Origin: Aliiroseovarius crassostreae
GTDB lineage: Bacteria > Pseudomonadota > Alphaproteobacteria > Rhodobacterales > Rhodobacteraceae
Reading direction: 5' to 3'
Assembly: GCF_001307765.1 (NCBI RefSeq)
Contig: NZ_LKBA01000009.1
Location: 30,399-94,398, forward strand
DNA: 64,000 nucleotides
Of the stretch, positions 10,325-18,826 are shown piece by piece. Every line of letters begins with the position of its first letter. Position 1 is the stretch's first letter. The position numbers were made by a program, and so were the translations under genes. The notes beneath the pieces were generated by a model that searched no databases, had not been told where the DNA came from, and saw only the letters and a list, made by a program, of their open reading frames with translations.

Positions 10325-10941
10325 AACCGCTTGTCGTGACCGGAACCGATACCGGGGTCGGGAAATCCATCATCGCAGCCGGACTGACCGCAGCCCTTGG
10401 CGCGGCCTATTGGAAGCCGGTGCAATCCGGGTTGGAGGACGAAACCGACAGCGCGCTGGTGGCCCGCCTGACCGGCGTCACCCCGCTGCCCGAAACCTAT
10501 CGCCTGCCCCTTCCGGCCTCGCCGCACCTGTCCGCCGAGGCGGCCGGGGTCGAGATCGACCTTGCAGAGCTGGCCCTGCCCGAGATCGACGGGCCTTTGG
10601 TGGTGGAGGGCGCAGGCGGCGTGATGGTGCCGCTGACACGCCGGCATTTCTACCTCGACCTGTTTGCCCGCTGGCAGGCACCGATTGTGCTGGTCGCACG
10701 CACCCAGCTGGGCACAATCAACCACACCACCCTGTCGCTGCGCGCCCTGCGCGGGGCGGGGTGCCACGTGGTTGGCGTGATTTTCAACGGCCCGCCGGAC
10801 CCCGAGGTCGAACAGACCATTTCCGAGATGAATTCCGTCGCCCATCTTGGCCGCCTCGCCCCCCTGGACGAGATCACACCCGACACATTGCGCAGGGGCT
10901 TTGGCGCGATCGACATGCCCACCATCCGGAGCGCGCTATGA
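10321..10941 (+). CDS. bioD: Dethiobiotin synthetase
   Basis: A 206-residue ATP-dependent carboxylase-type ligase that closes the ureido ring of dethiobiotin. The P-loop TGTDTGVGKS starts at about residue 7 and the VEGAGGVMVPL motif follows at about residue 95. It overlaps bioF and bioA by four bases each, in the usual biotin operon arrangement. Confidence 0.95.
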   Translation: MKPLVVTGTDTGVGKSIIAAGLTAALGAAYWKPVQSGLEDETDSALVARLTGVTPLPETYRLPLPASPHLSAEAAGVEIDLAELALPEIDGPLVVEGAGGVMVPLTRRHFYLDLFARWQAPIVLVARTQLGTINHTTLSLRALRGAGCHVVGVIFNGPPDPEVEQTISEMNSVAHLGRLAPLDEITPDTLRRGFGAIDMPTIRSAL

Positions 10942-12236
10942 AAGACACGCTTTCCCCCCGCGCCTTTGACGCCACCCATCTGTGGCACCCCTATACCAAC
11001 GTGGCCGATCCCGGCCCAATGCATCTGATCACCGGGGCGGAGGGCATCTGGCTGACCCGGGACGATGGCGGGCAGATGATCGACGCCATGTCCTCTTGGT
11101 GGTGCACCATTCACGGCCACCGCCACAAGCAGATCACCGCGGCGATGAAAGCGCAGATCGACACGCTGCCACATGTGATGTTCGGCGGCCTCACCCATAA
11201 CCCGGCGATTGAGCTGGGCCGCAAGCTGGTGGGGCTTCTGCCGGACGGGCTGGACCGGATCTTCTATTGCGACAGCGGGTCCGTGGCGGTGGAAGTGGCC
11301 ATGAAAATGGCGGTGCAATACCAGATCGCCACCGGCCACAGGAACAAGGTGGAATTTGCGACCATCCGCGGCGGCTATCATGGGGATACCTGGAAGGCGA
11401 TGAGCGTCTGCGATCCGGTGAACGGGATGCATGGCCTCTTTCACGGCGCGCTGCAGATCCAGCATTTCCTGCCCCGCCCCGCCGTGACCATTGATCAGGA
11501 CTGGAGCGACGACCCGGTGACAAACGGCCTCGCGGCCCTGTCAAAACTGCTGATCGACAAGGGCGACCGCATCGCAGCCCTGATTGTCGAACCGGTGGTG
11601 CAGGGCGCTGGCGGAATGTATTTTTACCACCCGCACTACCTGAAAGAGGCAAAAGCCCTCTGTGCTGCCCATGACGTGCTGCTGATTTTCGACGAAATTG
11701 CCACCGGCTTTGGCCGCACCGGCGCGCTGTTTGCCGCCGAGATGGCCGACACGACGCCGGACATCCTGTGCCTCGGAAAGGCCCTGACCGGCGGGCATAT
11801 CTCTTTTGCCGCCACCGTGACCACACAGGACATCGCCTATGGCATCGGCCGATCAGAGGCGGGCGTGTTCATGCATGGGCCGACCTATATGGGCAACCCC
11901 CTTGCCTGTGCAGCCGGGGCGGCCAGCCTGTCGCTGATCGAAACCGGCGCGTGGAAGGCACAAATCGCCGCAATAGAGACACAGATGAAGGCGGAACTCG
12001 CCCCCGCCCGCAGCCTGCCCGGCGTGCGGGACGTGCGGGTTCTGGGGGCAATTGGAGTGATCGAAATGCATACTCCGGTTGACCCGCGCGTGGCCCATGC
12101 GGCCGCCCCCCGAACCGGGGTCTGGCTGCGGCCCTTTGCCCATAACATCTATACCATGCCGCCCTTCATCATCCCCCCCGACGACCTGTCGCGCGTGACC
12201 GCCGCCATGGTCGAGCTTGCAAGGGGGCATGGATGA
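10938..12236 (+). CDS. bioA: Adenosylmethionine-8-amino-7-oxononanoate aminotransferase
   Basis: A 432-residue class III aminotransferase that makes 7,8-diaminopelargonate using SAM as amino donor. The PLP lysine is Lys281 in CLGKALTGGH, preceded by the cofactor Asp in IFDEIATGFGRTG. The N-terminal HLWHPYT and SSWWCTIHGH segments are BioA signatures. The frame is open far upstream (from 10410), but that part is a shadow of bioD; the ATG at 10938 overlaps the bioD stop and fits the family length. Confidence 0.96.
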   Translation: MKDTLSPRAFDATHLWHPYTNVADPGPMHLITGAEGIWLTRDDGGQMIDAMSSWWCTIHGHRHKQITAAMKAQIDTLPHVMFGGLTHNPAIELGRKLVGLLPDGLDRIFYCDSGSVAVEVAMKMAVQYQIATGHRNKVEFATIRGGYHGDTWKAMSVCDPVNGMHGLFHGALQIQHFLPRPAVTIDQDWSDDPVTNGLAALSKLLIDKGDRIAALIVEPVVQGAGGMYFYHPHYLKEAKALCAAHDVLLIFDEIATGFGRTGALFAAEMADTTPDILCLGKALTGGHISFAATVTTQDIAYGIGRSEAGVFMHGPTYMGNPLACAAGAASLSLIETGAWKAQIAAIETQMKAELAPARSLPGVRDVRVLGAIGVIEMHTPVDPRVAHAAAPRTGVWLRPFAHNIYTMPPFIIPPDDLSRVTAAMVELARGHG

Positions 12237-12886
12237 ACGCCCGATGGCTAACCCGAACCGGCGCCCCCGCGCTGATTATCCTTTTTGGGGGATGGGCGCT
12301 TGGACCCGAGCCATTTGCGCCACTCACCGGGGGGCAGGCCAGAGATCAAACAGGGGATCAAACAGGGGATCAGGATCTGCTGTTTGTCGATGATTACCGC
12401 TGTCTTGACCTGCCCCCGCCCGACCGCACGGCCTATGAAACCGTCACTGTTCTGGCCTATTCCTTCGGGGTCGCTTCGGCATTGCACTGGCTTGATCAGA
12501 CCGGCTTTTCCCCGGATCACCTTGTTGCCGTGAACGGCACCCCCTGCCCCGCGGATCCGCAAAAGGGCATCCGGCCAGAGGTGGTCCGCGCCACGGCCGA
12601 CGGGTTGACCGAGGCAAGCTTTGCCCGGTTTTGCCGCCGCGCCGGGATGACCGCCCCGCCACAGATCGACATCGCCCCCCGGCGGGATGAACTTCTCGCG
12701 ATCCTTGCGCGGGGCAATGCCAGACCACGGCATTTCGACAGGATCTGGATCTCGGCCCAGGACCGGATCATCCCCAGCGCCGCCCAACGCCAGGCCTGGG
12801 CCGCGCAGGCAGATCAGATCCGAGAGATCAACGCCCCACATATGCCGTTTGCCCCCGGCCAAACCTGGCAGGGCTGGCTGTCATGA
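12233..12886 (+). CDS. bioG: Pimeloyl-ACP methyl ester esterase, BioG type
   Basis: A 217-residue alpha/beta hydrolase of the BioG (DUF452) family. It removes the methyl group from pimeloyl-ACP methyl ester, the role filled by BioH in E. coli. The nucleophile serine is in AYSFGVASA, and the opening ALIILFGGWALGPEPF is the usual BioG N-terminus. It sits between bioA and bioC with four-base overlaps on each side. An in-frame tandem repeat of a 12-bp unit (about 12347-12371) gives RDQTGDQTGDQD, probably a surface loop expansion. Confidence 0.88.
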   Translation: MNARWLTRTGAPALIILFGGWALGPEPFAPLTGGQARDQTGDQTGDQDLLFVDDYRCLDLPPPDRTAYETVTVLAYSFGVASALHWLDQTGFSPDHLVAVNGTPCPADPQKGIRPEVVRATADGLTEASFARFCRRAGMTAPPQIDIAPRRDELLAILARGNARPRHFDRIWISAQDRIIPSAAQRQAWAAQADQIREINAPHMPFAPGQTWQGWLS

Positions 12887-13659
12887 ATGCGCTCCCCTCC
12901 CCTTCGGCGCCCCCCTCCGCCCGCGTCGGGCGCAGCTTTGCCCGCAATTTCCAGACCTATCACGCCAATGCCCGCCTGCAGGCCGCCATTGCAACGCTTC
13001 TGGCCCGCCGGTTGCAGCACCATGGCGCACCGTCCCATTTTGCCAGCGGGTTCGAGTTTGGCTGCGGCACCGGGCATTTGACCGGGGCGCTCCGCGCGCG
13101 GTTCACCTTTGGAGAGCTGACCCTGAACGATCTGGTGCCTGAGGCGGCCAAGGTGGCGCGCGCCCATGGGGCCGCGTTCCACCCCGGAGACATCCGTCGC
13201 ACCCCCTGGCCGGACAGGCCCACCCTGATCGCCTCGGCCTCGACCCTGCAATGGATGCGGGATCCGGCGGCACTGGTGGCGCGGGCGGCGGACCAGCTTG
13301 CCCCCGGTGGCTGGCTGGCGCTGTCCGGGTTCGGACCACAGCAATATCGCGAACTGTCCGCATTGGGGTCGGCGGCAGGCGCACCGGGCCTGTGCCACCC
13401 CGAAACACTTGCCGCCCCCCTAGAAGGGTTCAGGATCCATGAAGCACGCGGGCGCTGTCATCGTCTTTGGTTCACCTCTGCGCAGGAGGTGTTGCGTCAT
13501 TTGCGGGCAACCGGTGTGAACGGGGCGGCCCGCGCGGTCTGGACCCGGGCGTGTCTGCGCGACTTCTGTGACGGGTATCGGGCCCGGTTCGAGCAGGATG
13601 GGCAGGTCTCGCTGACCTATCACCCGGTCTGGCTGATTGCGCAGAAACCGGCGGCGTGA
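12883..13659 (+). CDS. bioC: Malonyl-ACP O-methyltransferase
   Basis: A 258-residue SAM-dependent methyltransferase that starts pimelate synthesis by masking malonyl-ACP as its methyl ester. The SAM motif FEFGCGTGHLTGAL lies at about residues 49-62, and the BioC signature SASTLQWMRDP follows. It is the last gene of the bioBFDAGC operon and overlaps bioG. With BioG, the pathway does not need BioH. Confidence 0.9.
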   Translation: MNALPSPSAPPSARVGRSFARNFQTYHANARLQAAIATLLARRLQHHGAPSHFASGFEFGCGTGHLTGALRARFTFGELTLNDLVPEAAKVARAHGAAFHPGDIRRTPWPDRPTLIASASTLQWMRDPAALVARAADQLAPGGWLALSGFGPQQYRELSALGSAAGAPGLCHPETLAAPLEGFRIHEARGRCHRLWFTSAQEVLRHLRATGVNGAARAVWTRACLRDFCDGYRARFEQDGQVSLTYHPVWLIAQKPAA

Positions 13660-13692
13660 AGAGGGGCGCGCAGGGGCGGAGCCTGCAAGCAA

Positions 13693-13774
13693 AAACTTTA
13701 AACTTCGCCTCTGCGGCGGTCAGAAACTTTAAACTTTGGCATTTTGACCCGTGTGAAACTTTAAAGTTTCACAC
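13693..13774. repeat. Three phased AAACTTTAAA repeats ending in a 24-bp perfect palindrome
   Basis: AAACTTTAAA occurs at 13693-13702, 13724-13733 and 13756-13765, spaced 31 and 32 bp, about three helical turns. The last copy is the centre of a perfect palindrome at 13751-13774: GTGTGAAACTTT followed by its exact reverse complement. It lies between the converging bioC and asnC-type genes. It could end transcripts, but no clear U-tract follows; a protein-binding array is the alternative. Confidence 0.6.
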
Positions 13775-13810
13775 CGGCCGGATGTTCAGCCCCGCGCCGG
13801 CCCACACCCC

Positions 13811-14275
13811 TCACAGCACATCAAGAGAGGTCTTGACCCGATCCATCACCACCGCCGTTTTGAACCGGTTGATATTGCTCTCCTCAAAGAAATAATCCTG
13901 GGTGAAGGCCTCGTATTCCTTGATATCCTTCACCGTGAGGATCAGCACGAAATCCCCCTCACCGGTGGTATAATAACATTGCTGCACAGCGGGGGCATGG
14001 CGCATCTTGCGTTTGAACGCATCCAGCGAGGCGCGGTTCTCACGCTCCATCATCACCTCAACGATAATGGTCATTTCACGGCCAAGTTTTGCGGGCGACA
14101 GCACGGCGATCTCCTTTTCGATCACACCGCTGGCGCGCAGTTTCTGGAGCCGCTTCTGCACCGCGGGTGGCGACAAACCGACATCCTGTCCAATCGCCTC
14201 TGCGGTCATGCGCGCATTGCCCTGCACAAGGCGCAGGATCGCCAGGTCCTTCTCATCCATTCTGATTTCCATCAC
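13811..14275 (-). CDS. Lrp/AsnC family transcriptional regulator
   Basis: A 154-residue AsnC-type protein with an N-terminal winged helix-turn-helix (DEKDLAILRLVQGNARMTAEAIGQDVGLSPPAVQKRL) and a C-terminal RAM domain. It is divergent from the M20 amidohydrolase operon with 116 bp between starts, so it most likely controls that operon and senses an amino acid made or used by it. The position parallels DoeX/AsnC next to ectoine catabolic genes, but this operon is not the standard ectoine set. Confidence 0.85.
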   Translation of the reverse strand: MMEIRMDEKDLAILRLVQGNARMTAEAIGQDVGLSPPAVQKRLQKLRASGVIEKEIAVLSPAKLGREMTIIVEVMMERENRASLDAFKRKMRHAPAVQQCYYTTGEGDFVLILTVKDIKEYEAFTQDYFFEESNINRFKTAVVMDRVKTSLDVL

Positions 14276-14391
14276 AGTTTTGCCAATTTGGTCTGAATTT
14301 TATCGCATATTGCCGAAATTGATACGCCATACCTCGTCTATTTTGCGGAATTCTGAACCTACCACAGCACGAGGACCCCCACGAGGACCCC

Positions 14392-15537
14392 ATGGACGAC
14401 TTCCATCGCCGCCTGACCGCTTTGCGACACGACCTTCACCGGCACCCCGAACTGGGTTTTGAGGAAACCCGGACCAGGCAGGTGATTGCAGACCACCTTC
14501 GCGCCCTTGGGATTGAGGTGGAGGAAGGTGTTGGGATCGTTGGTATTTTGCGCGCGGGACGGGGCAACCGGGCGATTGGGCTGCGCGCTGATATGGACGC
14601 GTTGCCAATCCATGAAACCACGCAACATGACCATGTTTCGACCACACCGGGGAAAATGCATGCCTGCGGCCATGACGGCCATGTCACCATGCTGCTGGGG
14701 GCTGCCGAGCGGCTGGCCCGGACCCCGGATTTCGACGGCACGGTGGTGTTCCTCTTCCAACCGAACGAGGAGCACGGGCTGGGCGCCAAAGCGATGATCG
14801 ACGACGGCCTGCTGACCCGTCACCCGATTGACGAGGTCTATGCCATCCACAATCTTCCCGGCGCGCCACTGGGTCAGATCTCATCCCGGACCGGTCAGAT
14901 CTGCGCCAGCGAAAGCCTGTTTGAAATCACCCTCCAGGGTCAGGGCGGTCATGCCTCGATGCCCCATACCGGCGTGGACGCAATCACGGTTGGGGCGGAA
15001 CTGGTGCTTGCCTTGCAGACCATCGTGTCGCGCAAACTGGCACCCGGCGCCGGTGCCGTGGTCTCGGTGACCGAGTTCCTGACCGACGGGCAGCGCAATG
15101 TCCTGCCCGGACGGGCCGTTTTGAAAGGCGATGTGCGCGCCCGCCTCCCCGAAGACCGCGAGGCGGTGGCAGGGTTCATGCATCAGATTGCACAGGGCGT
15201 TGCCGCCACACATGGCGTCACGGTGGACGTTCAGTTCAACACCGAATTCATTGAAACCCTTAATGCCGAAGCCCCGACACAGGCGGTCTACCGCGCGGGC
15301 GAGGCCGCGGGCTGTGATGTGGTTCGCAACCGCCCCCCAATGAGCTTTTCCGAGGATTTTGCCCATTTCTCCGCCGCGGTGCCGGGATGTTTCCTGCTCC
15401 TGGGCAATGGCGAAAAGGGGCCGCATGGCCAACCGCTGCACGCCAGCGATTACGATTTCAACGACGCTCTGCTGCCCATTGGGTCAGAGTTCTGGGTGCA
15501 GCTGGTCCGCGACCGTCTGCCCCCCCGCACAGACTGA
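14392..15537 (+). CDS. M20 family amidohydrolase (hippurate/N-acyl-amino-acid hydrolase type)
   Basis: A 381-residue M20D metallo-amidohydrolase. Metal-binding motifs are CGHDGH and the PNEEHGLGAKAMIDDG segment with the catalytic Glu pair; the GQGGHASMPH motif marks the dimerisation domain. Such enzymes hydrolyse N-acyl or N-carbamoyl amino acids. It is first in an operon with a diaminopropionate ammonia-lyase, which suggests it releases the free diamino acid from an acylated precursor. The start is preceded by a tandem duplication of CACGAGGACCCC that gives two ribosome-site-like GAGGA copies. Confidence 0.85.
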   Translation: MDDFHRRLTALRHDLHRHPELGFEETRTRQVIADHLRALGIEVEEGVGIVGILRAGRGNRAIGLRADMDALPIHETTQHDHVSTTPGKMHACGHDGHVTMLLGAAERLARTPDFDGTVVFLFQPNEEHGLGAKAMIDDGLLTRHPIDEVYAIHNLPGAPLGQISSRTGQICASESLFEITLQGQGGHASMPHTGVDAITVGAELVLALQTIVSRKLAPGAGAVVSVTEFLTDGQRNVLPGRAVLKGDVRARLPEDREAVAGFMHQIAQGVAATHGVTVDVQFNTEFIETLNAEAPTQAVYRAGEAAGCDVVRNRPPMSFSEDFAHFSAAVPGCFLLLGNGEKGPHGQPLHASDYDFNDALLPIGSEFWVQLVRDRLPPRTD

Positions 15538-15548
15538 AAGGACATCTG

Positions 15549-16742
15549 ATGCACAGCGCCTTCTCGACGGCATCCCTCCTCCACACCAAGGGCAATCCGC
15601 AGCCCGCCAAAGCGGCGTTTTCCGTTCTGTCAGAACAGGATTTCGCCGCAAGCTGGGCCGAGATCACCGCCTGGCCGGGCTATGCTCCGACCCCGCTGAT
15701 CTCACTTGCCGGGCTTGCGCGCGAAATCAATGTGGGTGCAATCCACTATAAACACGAAGGACCGCGGTTCGGGTTGGGCAGTTTCAAGGCGCTTGGCGGG
15801 TCTTACGCCGCCTTGCGGGTGTTGGCACGTGAACTGTCCGCCCGGCTGGGACAGGAAATCACCCCCGCCGATATCCGCACAGGCCGCTATGCCGACGAGG
15901 TGAAAGACATCACTCTGGTGTCTGCCACTGATGGCAATCACGGCCGGTCGCTGGCCTGGGGGTGTCAGACCGTGGGCGCCCCCTGTCGCATCTATATCCA
16001 TGCCGAGGTCAGCGAAGGGCGCGCCGAAGCCATGCGCGCGCTGGGGGCGGACGTGGTGCGCATCAAGGGGGATTACGACGAAAGCGTCCTGCTGGCAAAA
16101 TCCGAAGCCGACGAAAACGGCTGGTTCGTGGTCTCGGACACCTCGTGGGAGGGGTATACCGAACCGCCCCGCGATGTGATGGCAGGGTATGGCGTGATGA
16201 CGCGCGAGCTCTGCGAGGCCCTCGATCAGGCCCCGACCCATGTGTTTTTACAAGGGGGTGTGGGCGGGCTGGCCGCCTCGGTCGCAGCCGGATTGCGGCA
16301 GTATTGGGGGCAGGACGCGCCACGCGTGGTGATCGTCGAACCCGAACTGGCGGCCTGCCTGTTTGACAGTGCCAGGGCGGGCAAGGCCACCAATTTTGCC
16401 ATTCAGCACGAAACCATCATGGCCGGACTGTCCTGTGGGGAACCTTCGGAAATGGCATGGGACATCCTTACGGAGGAGGCCAGTGACTTCCTGACCATTC
16501 CCGACAGCATTGTCGCACCAACCGTGCGTCTTCTGGCACGGCCCGAATTTGGGGATGAGGCCATCGAGGCCGGGGAAAGCGCCGTGGCGGGGCTGGCCGC
16601 CCTGATTGCGGCCCGACAGGATCCAGCCCTGTCCGACACACTTGGGCTGGACGCCCATTCGCGGGTGTTGTTTATCGGCTCAGAAGGGGTGACCGACCCG
16701 GATATTTTTGCAGCCATCATGGACGGGCAGGACAATGTCTGA
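15549..16742 (+). CDS. dpaL: Diaminopropionate ammonia-lyase
   Basis: A 397-residue fold-type II PLP enzyme. It converts 2,3-diaminopropionate to pyruvate and two ammonia molecules in the characterised family members. The lysine for PLP lies in GLGSFKALGGSYA, with the asparagine-containing SATDGNHGRSLAWG motif after it, both characteristic of DpaL/YgeX. The frame is open upstream into the M20 gene, but the ATG at 15549 follows that gene's stop by 11 bases. It overlaps the next gene by eight bases. In E. coli the ygeX gene is likewise beside an M20 gene (ygeY). Confidence 0.88.
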   Translation: MHSAFSTASLLHTKGNPQPAKAAFSVLSEQDFAASWAEITAWPGYAPTPLISLAGLAREINVGAIHYKHEGPRFGLGSFKALGGSYAALRVLARELSARLGQEITPADIRTGRYADEVKDITLVSATDGNHGRSLAWGCQTVGAPCRIYIHAEVSEGRAEAMRALGADVVRIKGDYDESVLLAKSEADENGWFVVSDTSWEGYTEPPRDVMAGYGVMTRELCEALDQAPTHVFLQGGVGGLAASVAAGLRQYWGQDAPRVVIVEPELAACLFDSARAGKATNFAIQHETIMAGLSCGEPSEMAWDILTEEASDFLTIPDSIVAPTVRLLARPEFGDEAIEAGESAVAGLAALIAARQDPALSDTLGLDAHSRVLFIGSEGVTDPDIFAAIMDGQDNV

Positions 16743-17913
16743 TGAATTGACCCGCGGCTTTCCTGAACAGGAGTTTGCCACCCGCACCGCAGCAGCGCAG
16801 GCGCGCATGGCGGAAACCGGACTGGCGGGGATGTTGCTGCTGAGCGAAGCAGAGCTGCGCTATTTCAGCGGGTTTCACACGCTGTTTTGGCAAAGCCCGA
16901 CCCGCCCGTGGTTCCTGTTTGTGCCCCTTGAGGGCAAACCGATTGCAATCATCCCCGAAATCGGGGCCGCCCTGATGCGCCAGACCTGGGTTGAGGACAT
17001 TCGCACATGGGCCGCCCCGGCCCCGGACGATGACGGGATCAGCCTGCTGACCGACCTTCTGTCGCCCCTTGCCGCACGGGGCGCAACCATCGGTGTGATG
17101 AAGGGCCACGAAACCGCCCTACGTATGCCGCTTGGCGATTACGAGCGGCTGATGGCGCAGCTCCCTGGTCTGCATATCGCCGATTGCACGGCGATTGTGC
17201 GCGGGCTGCGCATGGTGAAATCCGAACGCGAGATTGAAAAGCTCACCCGGATCTGTGCCATCGGGTCACACACATTCGCCGAGGTGCCCATGCTGGCCCA
17301 TGAAGGCCAGGCCTTTGAGGACACGTTCCGCGCCTTTCGCCGCGAAGCCCTTTTGCAGGGCGCGGATGATGTGCCCTATCTGGTCGGTGGGGCCGATCAG
17401 GGGGGCTATCATGACGTGATTTCGCCCCCGTCCCGTCGCCCGCTGCAAAAAGGGGACATCATGATGCTGGATACCGGAATGACCTGGGACGGGTATTTCT
17501 GCGATTTTGACCGCAACTGGGCAATTGGTCAGGCGGATGATGCGTCACGCCGCGCCTATGATGTATTGTGGCGGGCCACCGAAGCCGGGATTGCGGCGGC
17601 CCGGCCCGGCGCCACCTGCGCGGATCTGTTTCATGCAATGCAGCGGGTCATTTCCGAACTGGATCAGAGCGGTGCCTCGGATGGCGATGTCGGCCGGTTG
17701 GGTCACGGGTTGGGAATGCAGCTGACCGAATGGCCCTCTCATGTGGCCTGGGACCAGACGGTGATCGAGGAAAACATGGTGCTGACGCTGGAACCCTCGC
17801 TGAGCTATGGCGATGGCCGTATCATGGTGCATGAAGAAAATATCGTAGTGCGGGCGGAGGGGGCCGAGCTGCTCTCTCACCGCGCTGCCCCGGAATTGCC
17901 GGTGATCTCATGA
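16735..17913 (+). CDS. M24 family metallopeptidase (aminopeptidase P / DoeA-like fold)
   Basis: A 392-residue pita-bread-fold hydrolase. The N-terminal creatinase-type domain is followed by the metal-binding domain with MLDTGMTWDGYFCDFDRNW, GHGLGMQLTEWP and LTLEPSLSYGDGRIMVHEEN. Family members include Xaa-Pro peptidases, creatinase and the ectoine hydrolase DoeA. It overlaps dpaL by eight bases and the racemase-like gene by four bases, so it acts in the same pathway, perhaps by opening an amide or cyclic bond. The true substrate is not known. Confidence 0.8.
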   Translation: MSDELTRGFPEQEFATRTAAAQARMAETGLAGMLLLSEAELRYFSGFHTLFWQSPTRPWFLFVPLEGKPIAIIPEIGAALMRQTWVEDIRTWAAPAPDDDGISLLTDLLSPLAARGATIGVMKGHETALRMPLGDYERLMAQLPGLHIADCTAIVRGLRMVKSEREIEKLTRICAIGSHTFAEVPMLAHEGQAFEDTFRAFRREALLQGADDVPYLVGGADQGGYHDVISPPSRRPLQKGDIMMLDTGMTWDGYFCDFDRNWAIGQADDASRRAYDVLWRATEAGIAAARPGATCADLFHAMQRVISELDQSGASDGDVGRLGHGLGMQLTEWPSHVAWDQTVIEENMVLTLEPSLSYGDGRIMVHEENIVVRAEGAELLSHRAAPELPVIS

Positions 17914-18656
17914 AACTTCCATTTGAAACCGACATGGGCATTGGCACCCAAGCCACCCTGGGCACCGTGGTCTTGGAAACGGACGAAACGCTGGAGCCGG
18001 AATTTGCCCGGATGGTGCCCCGCCCCGGTGTGGCGCTTTACCATACCCGCATTCCGATGGTGGCAGAGATCGCCCCGGACACATTGGCGAAAATGGAGGC
18101 AGACCTGCCCGCTGCGGTCCGGCTTCTGCCCCCGTCCCTGACATTTGATGTGATCGGCTATGGCTGCACCTCTGCCGCCACCGTGATTGGATCAGAACAG
18201 GTGGCAAAAGCGATCCAGACCGTGTTTCCCGGCGTGTTGGTCACGGATCCCCTTGCCGCCCTGATCGCCGCCGGGCGGAAAATCGGGGCAAGACGGCTTG
18301 GGTTTCTGACACCCTATGTGGCCAATGTCTCCAGCCGGATGCGCGGCAGATTGCAGGATGCCGGATTTGAGATCGCAGGGTTCGGCTCTTTCGAAGAAGG
18401 GCGCGACCCGGTGGTGGCCCGGATCAGCGAGGCCTCCATCCTGAACGCGGCGGTCACGGTTGCCAGAGCGCAACCCTGTGACGCGATCGTCATCTCCTGC
18501 ACCAACCTGCGCTGCCTCGATATTCTGGACGAGATCGAGGCCCGCACCGGGGTAACGGCGCTTTCCAGCAATCAGGCCCTGGCCTGGCACATGCTGCGAC
18601 TGGCCGGCGTGCAGGATCCCCAGATCGGGGCGGGCCGACTGTTTCGAGAGTTCTGA
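17910..18656 (+). CDS. Asp/Glu racemase superfamily enzyme (maleate isomerase / EutA-like)
   Basis: A 248-residue protein of the superfamily of maleate cis-trans isomerase, arylmalonate decarboxylase and the ectoine-utilisation protein EutA. The two active-site cysteines are in GYGCTSAATVIG and ISCTNLRCLD. It overlaps the M24 gene (ATGA) and is the last gene of the four-gene operon. The pairing of an M24 hydrolase with an EutA-like enzyme echoes the eut/doe ectoine operons, but the other two genes differ. The reaction is therefore uncertain. Confidence 0.75.
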   Translation: MKLPFETDMGIGTQATLGTVVLETDETLEPEFARMVPRPGVALYHTRIPMVAEIAPDTLAKMEADLPAAVRLLPPSLTFDVIGYGCTSAATVIGSEQVAKAIQTVFPGVLVTDPLAALIAAGRKIGARRLGFLTPYVANVSSRMRGRLQDAGFEIAGFGSFEEGRDPVVARISEASILNAAVTVARAQPCDAIVISCTNLRCLDILDEIEARTGVTALSSNQALAWHMLRLAGVQDPQIGAGRLFREF

Positions 18657-18826
18657 CCGGTATCACATCTCGGCCTGTTTCATCCGCGCCATCAGGTTGG
18701 TTTTCAGCACAAATTGGTGAAACAGCGCCGCTGCCACAATCCAATGCGTCAAGCGCACGTTTTGCCCTTGCCCTGCCGCGCACAGTAGCGTTCTCTTTCC
18801 CGGATTACCTCTGCTGCGGAGTCCCC

